Assembly: GCA_964036045.1 (NCBI GenBank)
Contig: OZ038380.1
Coordinates: 165,671,872-165,735,871, forward strand
DNA from: Eutreptiella sp. 'Long Island Sound 2002'
Taxonomy: Eukaryota; Euglenozoa; Euglenophyceae; Eutreptiales; Eutreptiaceae
Reading direction: 5' to 3'
DNA: 64,000 nt
Shown here: positions 14,001 to 27,116 of the stretch, piece by piece
How the letters are laid out: each line of letters starts with the position of its first letter
How positions within the stretch are numbered: position 1 is the first letter of the stretch
The notes under the pieces: model-generated
Database searches by the model: none
Told to the model about the DNA's origin: nothing
Seen by the model: the letters and a program-made list of their open reading frames with translations, nothing else
Made by a program: the position numbers and the translations under genes

Positions 14001-16400
14001 GGCATCTGTTTGCCTCTTGCTTCGACCAGGGTCCCGAATGATATATTTGGGGGCAAAAAAAAATTCTCCTTCTCCATTGTTTGTGTGTACGCTGTGTACG
14101 CTTGTCATGCAATGTAATCCCCCCCCCCCCCAGGTGCCACTGTCTCCTCTGAGTGATCCAATGCTCTCATGTCTCTTTTTTTTTTTTTTTTTTAGGTTTT
14201 TAGGGTAGGGTTGGCTACGGTCAAAACCGTGTTTTTGCCATATTTTTGACATACCGTTGAGTTAGAGGATTTCGTGAGTACCTACCCAATTCGAAAACCC
14301 ATTCCGGATGCAACGATGGCATCCGTTTGCTTCTTGCTTCCACCAGGGTCCCAAATGATATATTTGGGGGCAAAAAAAAATTCTCCTTCTCTATTGTTTG
14401 TGTGTACGCTGTGCACGCTTGTCATGCAATGTCATCCCCCCCTCCCAAGGTGCCACTATCTTCTCTGAGTGATCCAATGCTCTCATGTCTCTTTGTTTTT
14501 TTTTGTTTTTTTTTTAGTTTCTAGGGTAGGGTTGGCTACGGTCAAAACCGTGTTTTTGCCATATTTTTGACATACCGTTGAGTTGGAGGATTTCGTGGGT
14601 ACCTACCCACTTCGAAAACTCATTCCGGATGCAACGATGGCATCCGTTTGCTTCTTGCTTCCACCAGGAGCCCAAATGATATATTTGGGGCAAAAAAAAA
14701 TTCTCCTTCTCCATTGTTTGTGTGTACGCTGTGTACGCTTGTCATGCAATGTCATCCCCCCCCTCCCCAGGTGCCACTGTCTCCTCTGAGTGATCCAATG
14801 CTCCCATGTCTCTTTTTTTTTTTTTTTTTAGGTTTTTAGGGTAGGGTTGGCTACGGTCAAAACCGTGTTTTTGCCATATTTTTGACATACCGTTGAGTTA
14901 GAGGATTTCGTGAGTACCTACCCAATTCGAAAACCCATTCCGGATGCAACGATGGCATCCGTTTGCTTCTTGCTTCCACCAGGGTCCCAAATGATATATT
15001 TGGGGGCAAAAAAAATTCTCCTTCTCCATTGTTTGTGTGTACGCTGTGTACGCTTGTCATGCAATGTCATCCCCCCCCCCCAGGTGCCACTGTCTCCTCT
15101 GAGTGATCCAATGCTCTCATGTCTCTTTTTTTTTCTCTTTTTTTTTAGTTTTTAGGGTAGGGTTGGCTACGGTCAAAACCTTGTTTTTGCCATATTTTTG
15201 ACATACCGTTGAGTTGGAGGATTTCGTGAGTACCTACCCACTTCGAAAACTCATTCCGGATGCAAGGATGGCATCCGTTTGCTTCTTGCTTCCACTACGG
15301 TCCCAAAGGATATATTTGGGGGCAAAAAAAAATTCTCCTTCTCCATGGTTTTTGTGTACGCTGTGTACGCTTGTCATGCAATGTCATCCCCCCCCCCAAG
15401 TGCCATTGTCTCCTCTGAGTGATCCAATGCTCTTTTTTTTTTTTTTTTTTTTTTTTTTAGTTTTTAGGGTAGGGTTGGCTACGGTCAAAACCTTGTTTTT
15501 GCCATATTTTTGACATACCGTTGAGTTAGAGGATTTCGTGAGTACCTACCCAATTCGAAAACCCATTCCGGATGCAACGATGGCATCCGTTTGCTTCTTG
15601 CTTCCACCAGGGTCCCAAATGATATATTTGGGGGCAAAAAAATTCTCCTTCTCCATTGTTTGTGTGTACGCTGTGTACGCTTGTCATGCAATGTCATCCC
15701 CCCCCCCAGGTGCCACTGTCTCCTCTGAGTGATCCAATGCTCTCATGTCTCTTTTTTTTTCTCTTTTTTTTTAGTTTTTAGGGTAGGGTTGGCTACGGTC
15801 AAAACCGTGTTTTTGCCATATTTTTGACATACCGTTGAGTTGGAGGATTTCGTGAGTACCTACCCACTTCGAAAACTCATTCCGGATGCAACGATGGCAT
15901 CCGTTTGCTTCTTGCTTCCACGAGGGTCCCAAATGATATATTTGGGGGCAAAAAAAAATTCTCCTTCTCCATGGTTTGTGTGTACGCTGTGTACGCTTGT
16001 CATGCAATGTCATCCCCCCCCCAAAGTGCCATTGTCTCCTCTGAGTGATCCAATGCTCTTTTTTTTTTTTTTTTTTTTTTTTTAGTTTTTAGGGTAGGGT
16101 TGGCTACGGTCAAAACTGTGTTTTTGCCATATTTTTGACATACCGTTGAGTTGGAGGATTTCGTGAGTACCTACCCACTTCGAAAACTCATTCCGGATGC
16201 AACGATGGCATCCGTTTGCTTCTTGCTTCCACCAGGGTCCCAAATGATATATTTGGGGGCAAAAAAAAATTCTCCTTCTCCAGTGTTTGTGTGTACGTTG
16301 TGTACGCTTGTCATGCAATGTCATCCCCCCCCCTCCCAATTGCCGCTGTCTCCTCTGAGTGATCCAATGCTCTCATGTCTCTTTTTTTTTTTTTAGTTTT
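11072..16400. repeat. Higher-order duplication, ~9-10 monomers
   Basis: The monomer series starting near 11072 is repeated from about 13932. The offset is about 2,860 bp for the first two monomers, then about 3,172 bp, because the second copy carries one extra monomer near 14570-14885. Shared private variants include TTAGAGGATTTCGTGAG with CCCAATTCG, the CCCCCCTCCCAAGG form of the C-run, and monomers in which the CATGTCTC preceding the T-run is lost. Confidence 0.75.
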
Positions 16401-16854
16401 TAGGGTAGGGTTGGCTACGGTCAAAACCTTGTTTTTGCCATATTTTTGACATACCGTTGAGTTGGAGGATTTCGTGAGTACCTACCCACTTCGAAAACTC
16501 ATTCCGGATGCAAGGATGGCATCCGTTTGCTTCTTGCTTCCACTAGGGTCCCAAATGATATATTTCGGGGCAAAAAAAAATTTCTCCTTCTCCATCGTTT
16601 GTGTGTACGCTGTGTACGCTTGTCATGCAATGTAATCCCCCCCCCCAGGTGCCACTGTCTCCGCTGAGTGATCCAATGCTCTCATGTCTCTTTTTTTTTT
16701 CTTTTCTTTTTTTTTTAGTTTTTAGGGTAGGGTTGGCTACGGTCAAAACCGTGTTTTTGCCATATTTTTGACATACCGTTGAGTTGGAGGATTTCGTGAG
16801 TACCTACCCACTTCGAAAACTCATTCCGGATGCAACGATGGCATCCGTTTGCTT

Positions 16855-19800
16855 CTTGCTTGCACCAGGGTCCCAAATGATATATTTGGGGGCAAAAAAA
16901 AATTCTCCTTCTCCATTGTTTGTGTGTACGCTGTGTACGCTTGTCATGCAATGTCATCCCCCCCCCCCAAGGGCCACTGTCTCCTCCGAGTGATCCAATG
17001 CTCTCATGTCTCTTTTTTTTTTTTTTAGTTTTTAGGGTAGGGTTGGCTACGGTCAAAACCTTGTTTTTGCCATATTTTTGACATACCGTTGAGTTGGAGG
17101 ATTTCGTGAGTACCTACCCACTTCGAAAACTCATTCCGGATGCAACGATGGCATCCGTTTGCTTCTTGCTTCCACGAGGGTCCCAAATGATATATTTGGG
17201 GGCAAAAAAGAATTCTCCTTCTCCATGGTTTGTGTGTACGATGTGTACGCTTGTCATGCAATGTCATCCCCCCCCCCCAAGTGCCACTGTCTCCTCTAAG
17301 TGATCCAATGCTCTTTTTTTTTTTTTTTTTAGTTTTTAGGGTAGGGTTGGCTACGGTCAAAACCGTGTTTTTGCCATATTTTTGACATACCGTTGAGTTG
17401 GAGGATTTCGTGAGTACCTACCCACTTCGAAAACTCATTCCGGATGCAACTATGGCATCCGTTTGCTTCTTGCTTCCACCAGGGTCCCAAATGATATATT
17501 TGGGGTAAAAAAAAATTCTCCTTCTCCATTGTTTGTGTGTACGCTGTGTACGCTTGTCATGCAATGTCATCCCCCCCCCCTAGGTGCCACTGTCTCCTCT
17601 GAGTGATCCAATGCTCTCATGTCTCTTTTTTTTTTTTTTTAGTTTTTAGGGTAGGGTTGGCTACGGTCAAAACCTTGTTTTTGCCATATTTTTGACATAC
17701 CGTTGAGTTGGAGGATTTCGTGAGTACCTACCCACTTCGAAAACTCATTACGGATGCAACGATGGCATCCGTTTGCTTCTTGCTCCCACGAGGGTCCCAA
17801 ATGATATATTTGGGGGCAAAAAAAAATTCTCCTTCTGCATTGTTTGTGTGTACGCTGTGTACGCTTGTCATGCAATGTCATCCCCCCCCCCCCCCGAGGT
17901 GCCACTGTCTCCTCTGAGTGATCCAATGCTCTCATGTCTCTTTTTTTTTTTTTTTTTTAGTTTTTAGGGTAGAGTTGGCTATGGTCAAAACCCAGTTTTT
18001 GCCATATTTTTGACATACCGTTGAGTTGGATGATTTCGTGAGTACCTACCCACTTCGAAAACTCATTCCGGATGCAATGATGGCATCCGTTTGCTTCTTG
18101 CTTCCACCAGGGTCCCAAATGATATATTTGGGGGCAAAAAAAATTCTCCTTCTCCATTGTATGTGTGTACGCTATGTACGCTTGTCATGCAATGTCACCC
18201 CCCCCCCCCCAGGTGCCACTGTCTCCTCTGAGTGATCCAATGCTCTCATGTCTCTTTTTTTTTTTTATTATTTTATTTTTAGTTTTTAGGGTAGGGTTGG
18301 CTACGGTCAAAACCGTGTTTTTGCCATATTTTTGACATACCGTTGAGTTGGAGGATTTCGTGAGTACCTACCCACTTCGAAACTCATTCCAGATGCAACG
18401 ATGGCATCCGTTTGCTTCTTGCTTCCACCAGGGTCCCAAAAGATATATTTGGGGGCAAAAAAAATTCTCCTTCTCCATTGTTTGTGTGTACGCTGTGTAC
18501 GCTTGTCATGCAATGTCATCCCCCCCCCCCCCCCAGGTGCCACTGTCTCCTCTGAGTGATCTAATGCTCTCATGTCTCTTTTTTTTTTTAGTTTTTAGGG
18601 TAGGGTTGGCTACGGTCAAAACCTTGTTTTTGCCATATTTTTGACATACCGTTGAGTTGGAGGATTTCGTGAGTACCTACCCACTTCGAAAACTCATTGC
18701 GGATGCAACGATGGCATCCGTTTGCTTCTTGCTTCCACGAGGGTCCCAAATGATGTATTTGGGGGCAAAAAAAAATTCTCCTTCTCCATTGTTTGTGTGT
18801 ACGCTGTGTACGCTTGTCATGCAATGTCATCCCCCCCTCCCGAGGTGCCACTGTCTCCTCTAAGTGATTCAATGCTCTCATGTCTCTTTTTTTTTTTTGT
18901 TTTTTAGTTTTTAGGGTAGGGTTGGCTACGGTCAAAACTGTGTTTTTGCCATATTTTTGACATACCGTTGAGTTGGAGGATTTCGTGAGTACCTACCCAC
19001 TTCGAAAACTCATTCCGGATGCAACTATGGCATCCGTTTGCTTCTTGCTTCCACCAGGGTCCCAAATGATATATTTGGGGGCAAAAAAAAATTCTCCTTC
19101 TCCGTTGTTTGTGTGTACGCTGTGTACGCTTGTCATGCAATGTCATCCCCCCCCCCAGGTGCCACTGTCTCCTCTGAGTGATCCAATGCTCTCATGTCTC
19201 TTTTTTTTTTTTTTTTTTTAGTTTTTAGGGTAGGGTTGACTATGGTCAAAACCTTGTTTTTGCCATATTTTTGACATACCATTGAGTTGGATGATTTCGT
19301 GAGTACCTACCCACTTCGAAAACTCATTCCGGATGCAACTATGGCATCCGTTTGCTTCTTGCTTGCACCAGGGTCCCAAATGATATATTTGGGGGCAAAA
19401 AAAAATTCTCCTTCTCCATTGTTTGTGTGTACGCTGTGTACGCTTGTCATGCAATGTCATCCCCCCCCCCCAAGGGCCACTGTCTCCTCCGAGTGATCCA
19501 ATGCTCTCATGTCTCTTTTTTTTTTTTTTTGGTTTTTAGGGTAGGGTTGGCTACGGTCAAAACCTTGTTTTTGCCATATTTTTGACATACCGTTGAGTTG
19601 GAGGATTTCGTGAGTACCTACCCACTTCGAAAACTCATTCCGGATGCAACGATGGCATCCGTTTGCTTCTTGCTTCCACGAGGGTCCCAAATGATATATT
19701 TGGGGGCAAAAAAGAATTCTCCTTCTCCATGGTTTGTGTGTACGATGTGTACGCTTGTCATGCAATGTCATCCCCCCCCCCCAAGTGCCACTGTCTCCTC

Positions 19801-21860
19801 TAAGTGATCCAATGCTCTTTTTTTTTTTTTTTTTTAGTTTTTAGGGTAGGGTTGGCTACGGTCAAAACCGTGTTTTTGCCATATTTTTGACATACCGTTG
19901 AGTTGGAGGATTTCGTGAGTACCTACCCACTTCGAAAACTCATTCCGGATGCAACTATGGCATCCGTTTGCTTCTTGCTTCCACCAGGGTCCCAAATGAT
20001 ATATTTGGGGTAAAAAAAAATTCTCCTTCTCCATTGTTTGTGTGTACGCTGTGTACGCTTGTCATGCAATGTCATCCCCCCCCCCCTAGGTGCCACTGTC
20101 TCCTCTGAGTGATCCAATGCTCTCATGTCTCTTTTTTTTTTTTTTTAGTTTTTAGGGTAGGGTTGGCTACGGTCAAAACCTTGTTTTTGCCATATTTTTG
20201 ACATACCGTTGAGTTGGAGGATTTCGTGAATACCTACCCACTTCGAAAACTCATTACGGATGCAACGATGGCATCCGTTTGCTTCTTGCTCCCACGAGGG
20301 TCCCAAATGATATATTTGGGGGCAAAAAAAAATTCTCCTTCTGCATTGTTTGTGTGTACGATGTGTACGCTTGTCATGCAATGTCATCCCCCCCCCCCCC
20401 CGAGGTGCCACTGTCTCCTCTGAGTGATCCAATGCTCTCATGTCTCTTTTTTTTTTTTTTTTTTTAGTTTTTAGGGTAGAGTTGGCTATGGTCAAAACCC
20501 AGTTTTTGCCATATTTTTGACATACCGTTGAGTTGGATGATTTCGTGAGTACCTACCCACTTCGAAAACTCATTCCGGATGCAATGATGGCATCCGTTTG
20601 CTTCTTGCTTCCACCAGGGTCCCAAATGATATATTTGGGGGCAAAAAAAATTCTCCTTCTCCATTGTATGTGTGTACGCTATGTACGCTTGTCATGCAAT
20701 GTCACCCCCCCCCCCCCAGGTGCCACTGTCTCCTCTGAGTGATCCAATGCTCTCATGTCTCTTTTTTTTTTTTATTATTTTATTTTTAGTTTTTAGGGTA
20801 GGGTTGGCTACGGTCAAAACCGTGTTTTTGCCATATTTTTGACATACCGTTGAGTTGGAGGATTTCGTGAGTACCTACCCACTTCGAAACTCATTCCAGA
20901 TGCAACGATGGCATCCGTTTGCTTCTTGCTTCCACCAGGGTCCCAAAAGATATATTTGGGGGCAAAAAAAATTCTCCTTCTCCATTGTTTGTGTGTACGC
21001 TGTGTACGCTTGTCATGCAATGTCATCCCCCCCCCCCCCCCAGGTGCCACTGTCTCCTCTGAGTGATCTAATGCTCTCATGTCTCTTTTTTTTTTTAGTT
21101 TTTAGGGTAGGGTTGGCTACGGTCAAAACCTTGTTTTTGCCATATTTTTGACATACCGTTGAGTTGGAGGATTTCGTGAGTACCTACCCACTTCGAAAAC
21201 TCATTGCGGATGCAACGATGGCATCCGTTTGCTTCTTGCTTCCACGAGGGTCCCAAATGATGTATTTGGGGGCAAAAAAAAATTCTCCTTCTCCATTGTT
21301 TGTGTGTACGCTGTGTACGCTTGTCATGCAATGTCATCCCCCCCTCCCGAGGTGCCACTGTCTCCTCTAAGTGATTCAATGCTCTCATGTCTCTTTTTTT
21401 TTTTTGTTTTTTAGTTTTTAGGGTAGGGTTGGCTACGGTCAAAACTGTGTTTTTGCCATATTTTTGACATACCGTTGAGTTGGAGGATTTCGTGAGTACC
21501 TACCCACTTCGAAAACTCATTCCGGATGCAACTATGGCATCCGTTTGCTTCTTGCTTCCACCAGGGTCCCAAATGATATATTTGGGGGCAAAAAAAAATT
21601 CTCCTTCTCCGTTGTTTGTGTGTACGCTGTGTACGCTTGTCATGCAATGTCATCCCCCCCCCCAGGTGCCACTGTCTCCTCTGAGTGATCCAATGCTCTC
21701 ATGTCTCTTTTTTTTTTTTTTTTTTTAGTTTTTAGGGTAGGGTTGACTATGGTCAAAACCTTGTTTTTGCCATATTTTTGACATACCATTGAGTTGGATG
21801 ATTTCGTGAGTACCTACCCACTTCGAAAAATCATTCCGGATGCAACGATGGCATCTGTTT
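16855..21860. repeat. Tandem 2.5-kb higher-order unit (8 monomers, two copies)
   Basis: Two adjacent blocks of eight monomers, about 16855-19355 and 19356-21860, carry the same private variants in the same order at an offset of 2,503-2,507 bp. Markers are GCTTGCACCAG, the GTGTACGATGTG variant, GGGGTAAAAA, the TTATTATTTTATTTTTAG form of the T-run, and CTTCGAAACTC with a single-base loss. They look nearly identical by eye, so this is the most recent duplication in the array. Confidence 0.85.
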
Positions 21861-24800
21861 GCCTCTTGCTTACAGCAGGGTCCCAAATGATATATTTGGG
21901 GGCAAGAAAAAAATTCTCCTTCTGCATTGTTTGTGTGTACGCTGTGTACGCTTGTCATGCAATGTCATCCCCCCCCCCCCAGGTGCCACTGTCTCCTCTG
22001 AGTGATCCAATGCTCTCATGTCTCTTTGTTTTTTTTTGTTTTTGTTTTTTTTTTAGTTTTTAGGGTAGGGTTGGCTACGGTCAAAACCTTCTTTTTGCCA
22101 TATTGTTGACATACCATTGAGTTGGAGGATTTCGTGAGTACCTACCCACTTCGAAAACTCATTCCGGATGCAACGATGGCATCCGTTTGCTTCTTGCTCC
22201 CACGAGGGTCCCAAATGATATATTTGGGGGCAAAAAAAAATTCTCCTTCTGCATTGTTTGTGTGTACGCTGTGTACGCTTGTCATGCAATGTCACCCCCC
22301 CCCCCGAGGTGCCGCTGTCTCCTCTGAGTGATCCAATGCTCTCATGTCTCTTTGTTTTTTTTTTTTAGTTTTTAGGGTAGAGTTGGCTATGGTCAAAACC
22401 TTGTTTTTGCCATATTTTTGACATACCGTTGAGTTGGATGATTTCGTGAGTACCTACCTACTTCGAAAACTCATTCCGGATGCAAGGATGGCATCCGTTT
22501 GCTTCTTGCTTCCACCAGGGTCCCAAATGATATATTTGGGGGCAAAAAAAAATTCTCCTTCTCCATTGTTTGTGTGTACGCTGTGTACGCTTGTCATGCA
22601 ATGTTATCCCCCCCCCCCCCCCAGGTGCCACTGTCTCCTCTGAGTGATCCAATGCTCTCATGTCTCTTTTTTTTTTTTAGTTTTTAGGGTAGGGTTGGCT
22701 ACGGTCAAAACCTTATTTTTGCCATATTTTTGACATACCGTTGAGTTGGAGGATTTCGTGAGTACCTACCCACTTCGAAAACTCATTCCGGATGCAACGA
22801 TGGCATCCGTTTGCTTCTTGCTTCCACGAGGGTCCCAAATGATGTATTTGGGGGCAAAAAAAAATTCTCCTTCTCCATTGTTTGTGTGTACGCTGTGTAC
22901 GCTTGTCATGCAATGTCATCCCCCCCTCCCGAGGTGCCACTGTCTCCTCTGAGTGATTCAATGGTCTCATGTCTCTTTTTTTTTTGTTTTTTTTTTTTTT
23001 TTTAGTTTTTAGGGTAGGGTTGGCTACGGTCAAAACCGTGTTTTTGCCATATTTTTGACATACCGTTGAGTTGGAGGATTTCGTGAGTACCTACCCACTT
23101 CGAAAACTCATTCCGGATGCAACTATGGCATCCGTTTGCTTCTTGCTTCCACCAGGGTCCCAAATGATATATTTGGGGGCAAAAAAAAATTCTCCTTCTC
23201 CGTTGTTTGTGTGTACGCTGTTTACGCTTGTCATGCAATGTCATCCCCCCCCCCCCAGGTGCCACTGTCTCCTCTGAGTGATCCAATGCTCTCATGTCTC
23301 TTTTTTTTTTTTTTTTAGTTTTTAGGGTAGGGTTGACTATGGTCAAAACCTTGTTTTTGCCATATTTTTGACATACCGTTGAGTTGGATGATTTCGTGAG
23401 TACCTACCCACTTCGAAAACTCATTCCGGATGCAACGATGGCATCCGTTTGCTTCTTGCTTCCACCAGGGTCCCAAATGATATATTTGGGGGCAAAAAAA
23501 GTTCTCCTTCCCCATTGTTTGTGTGTACGCTGTGTACGCTTGTCATGCAATGTCATCCCCCCCCCCCCAGGTGCCACTGTCTCCTCTGAGTGATCCAATG
23601 CTCTCATGTCTCTCTTTTTTTCTTTTTTGTTATAGTTTTTATGGTAGGGTTGGCTACGGTCAAAACCTTGTTTTTTCCATATTTTTGACATACCGTTGAG
23701 TTGGAGGATTTCGTGAGTATCTACCCACTTCGAACACTCATTCTGGATGCAACGATGGCATCCGTTTGCCTCTTGCTTCCACCAGGGTCCCAAATGATAT
23801 ATTTGGGGGCAAGAAAAAAATTCTCCTTCTCCATTGTTTGTGTGTACGCTGTGTACGCTTGTCATGCAATGTCATCCCCCCCCCCCCAAGGTGCCACTGT
23901 CTCCTCTGAGTGATCCAATGCTCTCATGTCTCTTTGTTTTTTTTTGTTTTTTTTTTTTAGTTTTTAGGGTAGGGTTGGCTACGGTCAAAACCTTCTTTTG
24001 CCATATTTTTGACATACCATTGAGTTGGATGATTTCGTGAGTACCTACCCACTTCGAAAACTCATTCCGGATGCAACGATGGCATCCGTTTGCTTCTTGC
24101 TTCCACCAGGGTCCCAAATGATATATTTGGGGGCAAAAAAAGTTCTCCTTCCCCATTGTTTGTGTGTACGCTGTGTACGCTTGTCATGCAATGTCATCCC
24201 CCCCCCCCAGGTGCCACTGTCTCCTCTGAGTGATCCAATGCTCTCATGTCTCTCTTTTTTTTTTTTTTGTTATAGTTTTTATGGTAGGGTTGGCTACGGT
24301 CAAAACCTTGTTTTTTCCATATTTTTGACATACCGTTGAGTTGGAGGATTTCGTGAGTATCTACCCACTTCGAAAACTCATTCTGGATGCAACGATGGCA
24401 TCCGTTTGCTTCTTGCTTCCACCAGGGTCCCAAACGATATATTTGGGGGCAAAAAAAAATTCTCCTTCTCCATTGTTTGTGTGTACGCTGTGTACGCTTG
24501 TCATGCAATGTAATCCCCCCCCGCAGGTGCCACTGTCTCCTCTGAGTGATCCAATGCTCTCATGTCTCTTTTTGTTTTTTTTTTTTTTTTTAATTTTTAG
24601 GGTAGGGTTGGCTACGGTCAAAACCGTGTTTTTGCCATATTTTTGACATACCGTTGAGTTGGAGGATTTCGTGAGTACCTACCCAATTCGAAAACCCATT
24701 CCGGATGCAACGATGGCATCCGTTTGCTTCTTGCTTCCACCAGGGTCCCAAATGATATATTTGGGGGCAAAAAAAATTCTCCTTCTCCATTGTTTGTGTG

Positions 24801-27116
24801 TACGCTGTGCACGCTTGTCATGCAATGTCATCCCCCTCCCCCCCCCCCAAGGTGCCACTGTCTTCTTTGAGTGATCCAATGCTCTCATGTCTCTTTTTTT
24901 TTTTTTTGTTTTTAGTTTTTAGGGTAGGGTTGGCTATGGTCAAAAACGTGTTTTTGCCATATTTTTGACATACCGTTGAGTTGGAGGATTTCGTGAGTAC
25001 CTACCCACTTCGAAAACCCATTCCGGATGCAACGATGGCATCCGTTTGCTTCTTGCTTCCACCAGGGTCCCAAATGATATATTTGGGGGCAAAAAAAAAT
25101 TCACCTTCTCCATTGTTTGTGTGTACGCTGTGTACGCCTGTCATGCAATGTCATCCCCCCCCCCCCAGGTGCCACTGTCTCCTCTGAGTGATCCAATGCT
25201 CTCATGTCTCTCTTTTTTTTTTTTTAGTTTTTAGGGTAGGGTTGACTATGGTCAAAACCTTGTTTTTGCCATATTTTTGACATACCGTTGAGTTGGATGA
25301 TTTCGTGAGTACCTACCCACTTCGAAAACTCATTCCGGATGCAACGATGGCATCTGTTTGCCTCTTGCTTCCACCAGGGTCCCAAATGATATATTTGGGG
25401 GCAAAAAAAAATTATCCTTCTCCATTGTTTGTGTGTACGCTGTGTACGCTTGTCATGCAATGTAATCCCCCCCCCCAGGTGCCAGTGTCTCCTCTGAGTG
25501 ATCCAATGCTCTCATGTCTCTCTTTTTTTTTTTTTTTTTTTTTTTAGGTTTTTAGGGTAGGGTTGGCTACGGTCAAAACCGTGTTTTTGCCATACTTTTG
25601 ACATACCGTTGAGTTAGAGGATTTCGTGAGTACCTACCCACTTCGAAAACCCATTCCGGATGCAACGATGGCATCCGTTTGCTTCTTGCTTCCACGAGGG
25701 TCCCAAATGATATATTTGGGGGCAAAAAAAAATTCTCCTTCTCCCTTGTTTGTGTGTACGCTGTGCACGCTTGTCATGCAATGTCATCCCCCCCCCCCAA
25801 GTGCCACTGGCTTCTCTGAGTGATCCAATGCTCTCATGTCTCTTTTTTTTTTGTTTTTAGTTTTTAGGGTAGGGTTGGCTACGGTCAAAACCTTGTTTTT
25901 GCCATAGTTTTGACATACCGTTGAGTTGGAGGATTTCGTGAGTACCTACCCACTTCGAAAACTCATTCCGGATGCAAGGATGGCATCCGTTTGCTTCTTG
26001 CTTCCACTAGGGTCCCAAATGATATATTTGGGGGCAAAAAAAATTTCTCCTTCTCCATTGTTTGTGTGTACGCTGTGTACGCTTGTCATGCAATGTCATC
26101 CCCCCCCCCCCCCAGGTGCCACTGTCTCCTCTGAGTGATCCAATGCTCTCATGTCTCTTTTTTTTTTTTCCCTTTTTTTTCAGTTTTTAGGGTAGGGTTG
26201 CCTACGGTCAAAACCGTTTTTTTGCCATATTTTTGACATACCGTTGAGTTGGAGGATTTCGTGAGTACCTACCCACTTCGAAAACTCATTCCGGATGCAA
26301 CGATGGCATCCGTTTGCTTCTTGCTTCCACCAGGGTCCCAAATGATATATTTGGGGGCAAAAAAAAATTCTCCTTCTCCGTTGTTTGTGTGTACGCTGTG
26401 TACGCTTGTCACGCAATGTCATCCCCCCCCCCAAGGGCCACTGTCTCCTCTGAGTGATCCAATGCTCTCATGTCTCTTTTTTTTTTTTTTAGTTTTTAGG
26501 GTAGGGTTGGCTACGGTCAAAACCTTGTTTTTGCCATATTTTTGACATACCGTTGAGTTGGAGGATTTCGTGAGTACCTACCCACTTCGAAAACTCATTC
26601 TGGATGCAACGATGGCATCCGTTTGCTTCTTGCTTCCACGAGGGTCCCAAATGATATATTTGGGGGCAAAAAAAATTCTCCTTCTCCATGGTTTGTGTGT
26701 ACGCTGTGTACGCTTGTCATGCAATGTCATCCCCCCCCCCCCCAGGTGCCACTGTCTCCTCTGAGTGATCCAATGCTCTTTTTTTTTTTTTTTTTTTTTT
26801 TTTTAGTTTTTAGGGTAGGGTTGGCTACAGTCAAAACCTTGTTTTTGCCATATTTTTGACATACCGTTGAGTTGGAGGATTTCGTGAGTACCTACCCACT
26901 TCGAAAACTCATTCCGGATGCAACTATGGCATCCGTTTGCTTCTTGCTTCCACCAGGGTCCCAAATGATATATTTGGGGGCAAAAAAAAATTCTCCTTCT
27001 CCATTGTTTGTGTGTACGCTGTGTACGCTTGTCATGCAATATCATCCCCCCCCCCCCCTAGGTGCCACTGTCTCCTCTGAGTGATCCAATGCTCTCATGT
27101 CTCTTTTTTTTTTTTT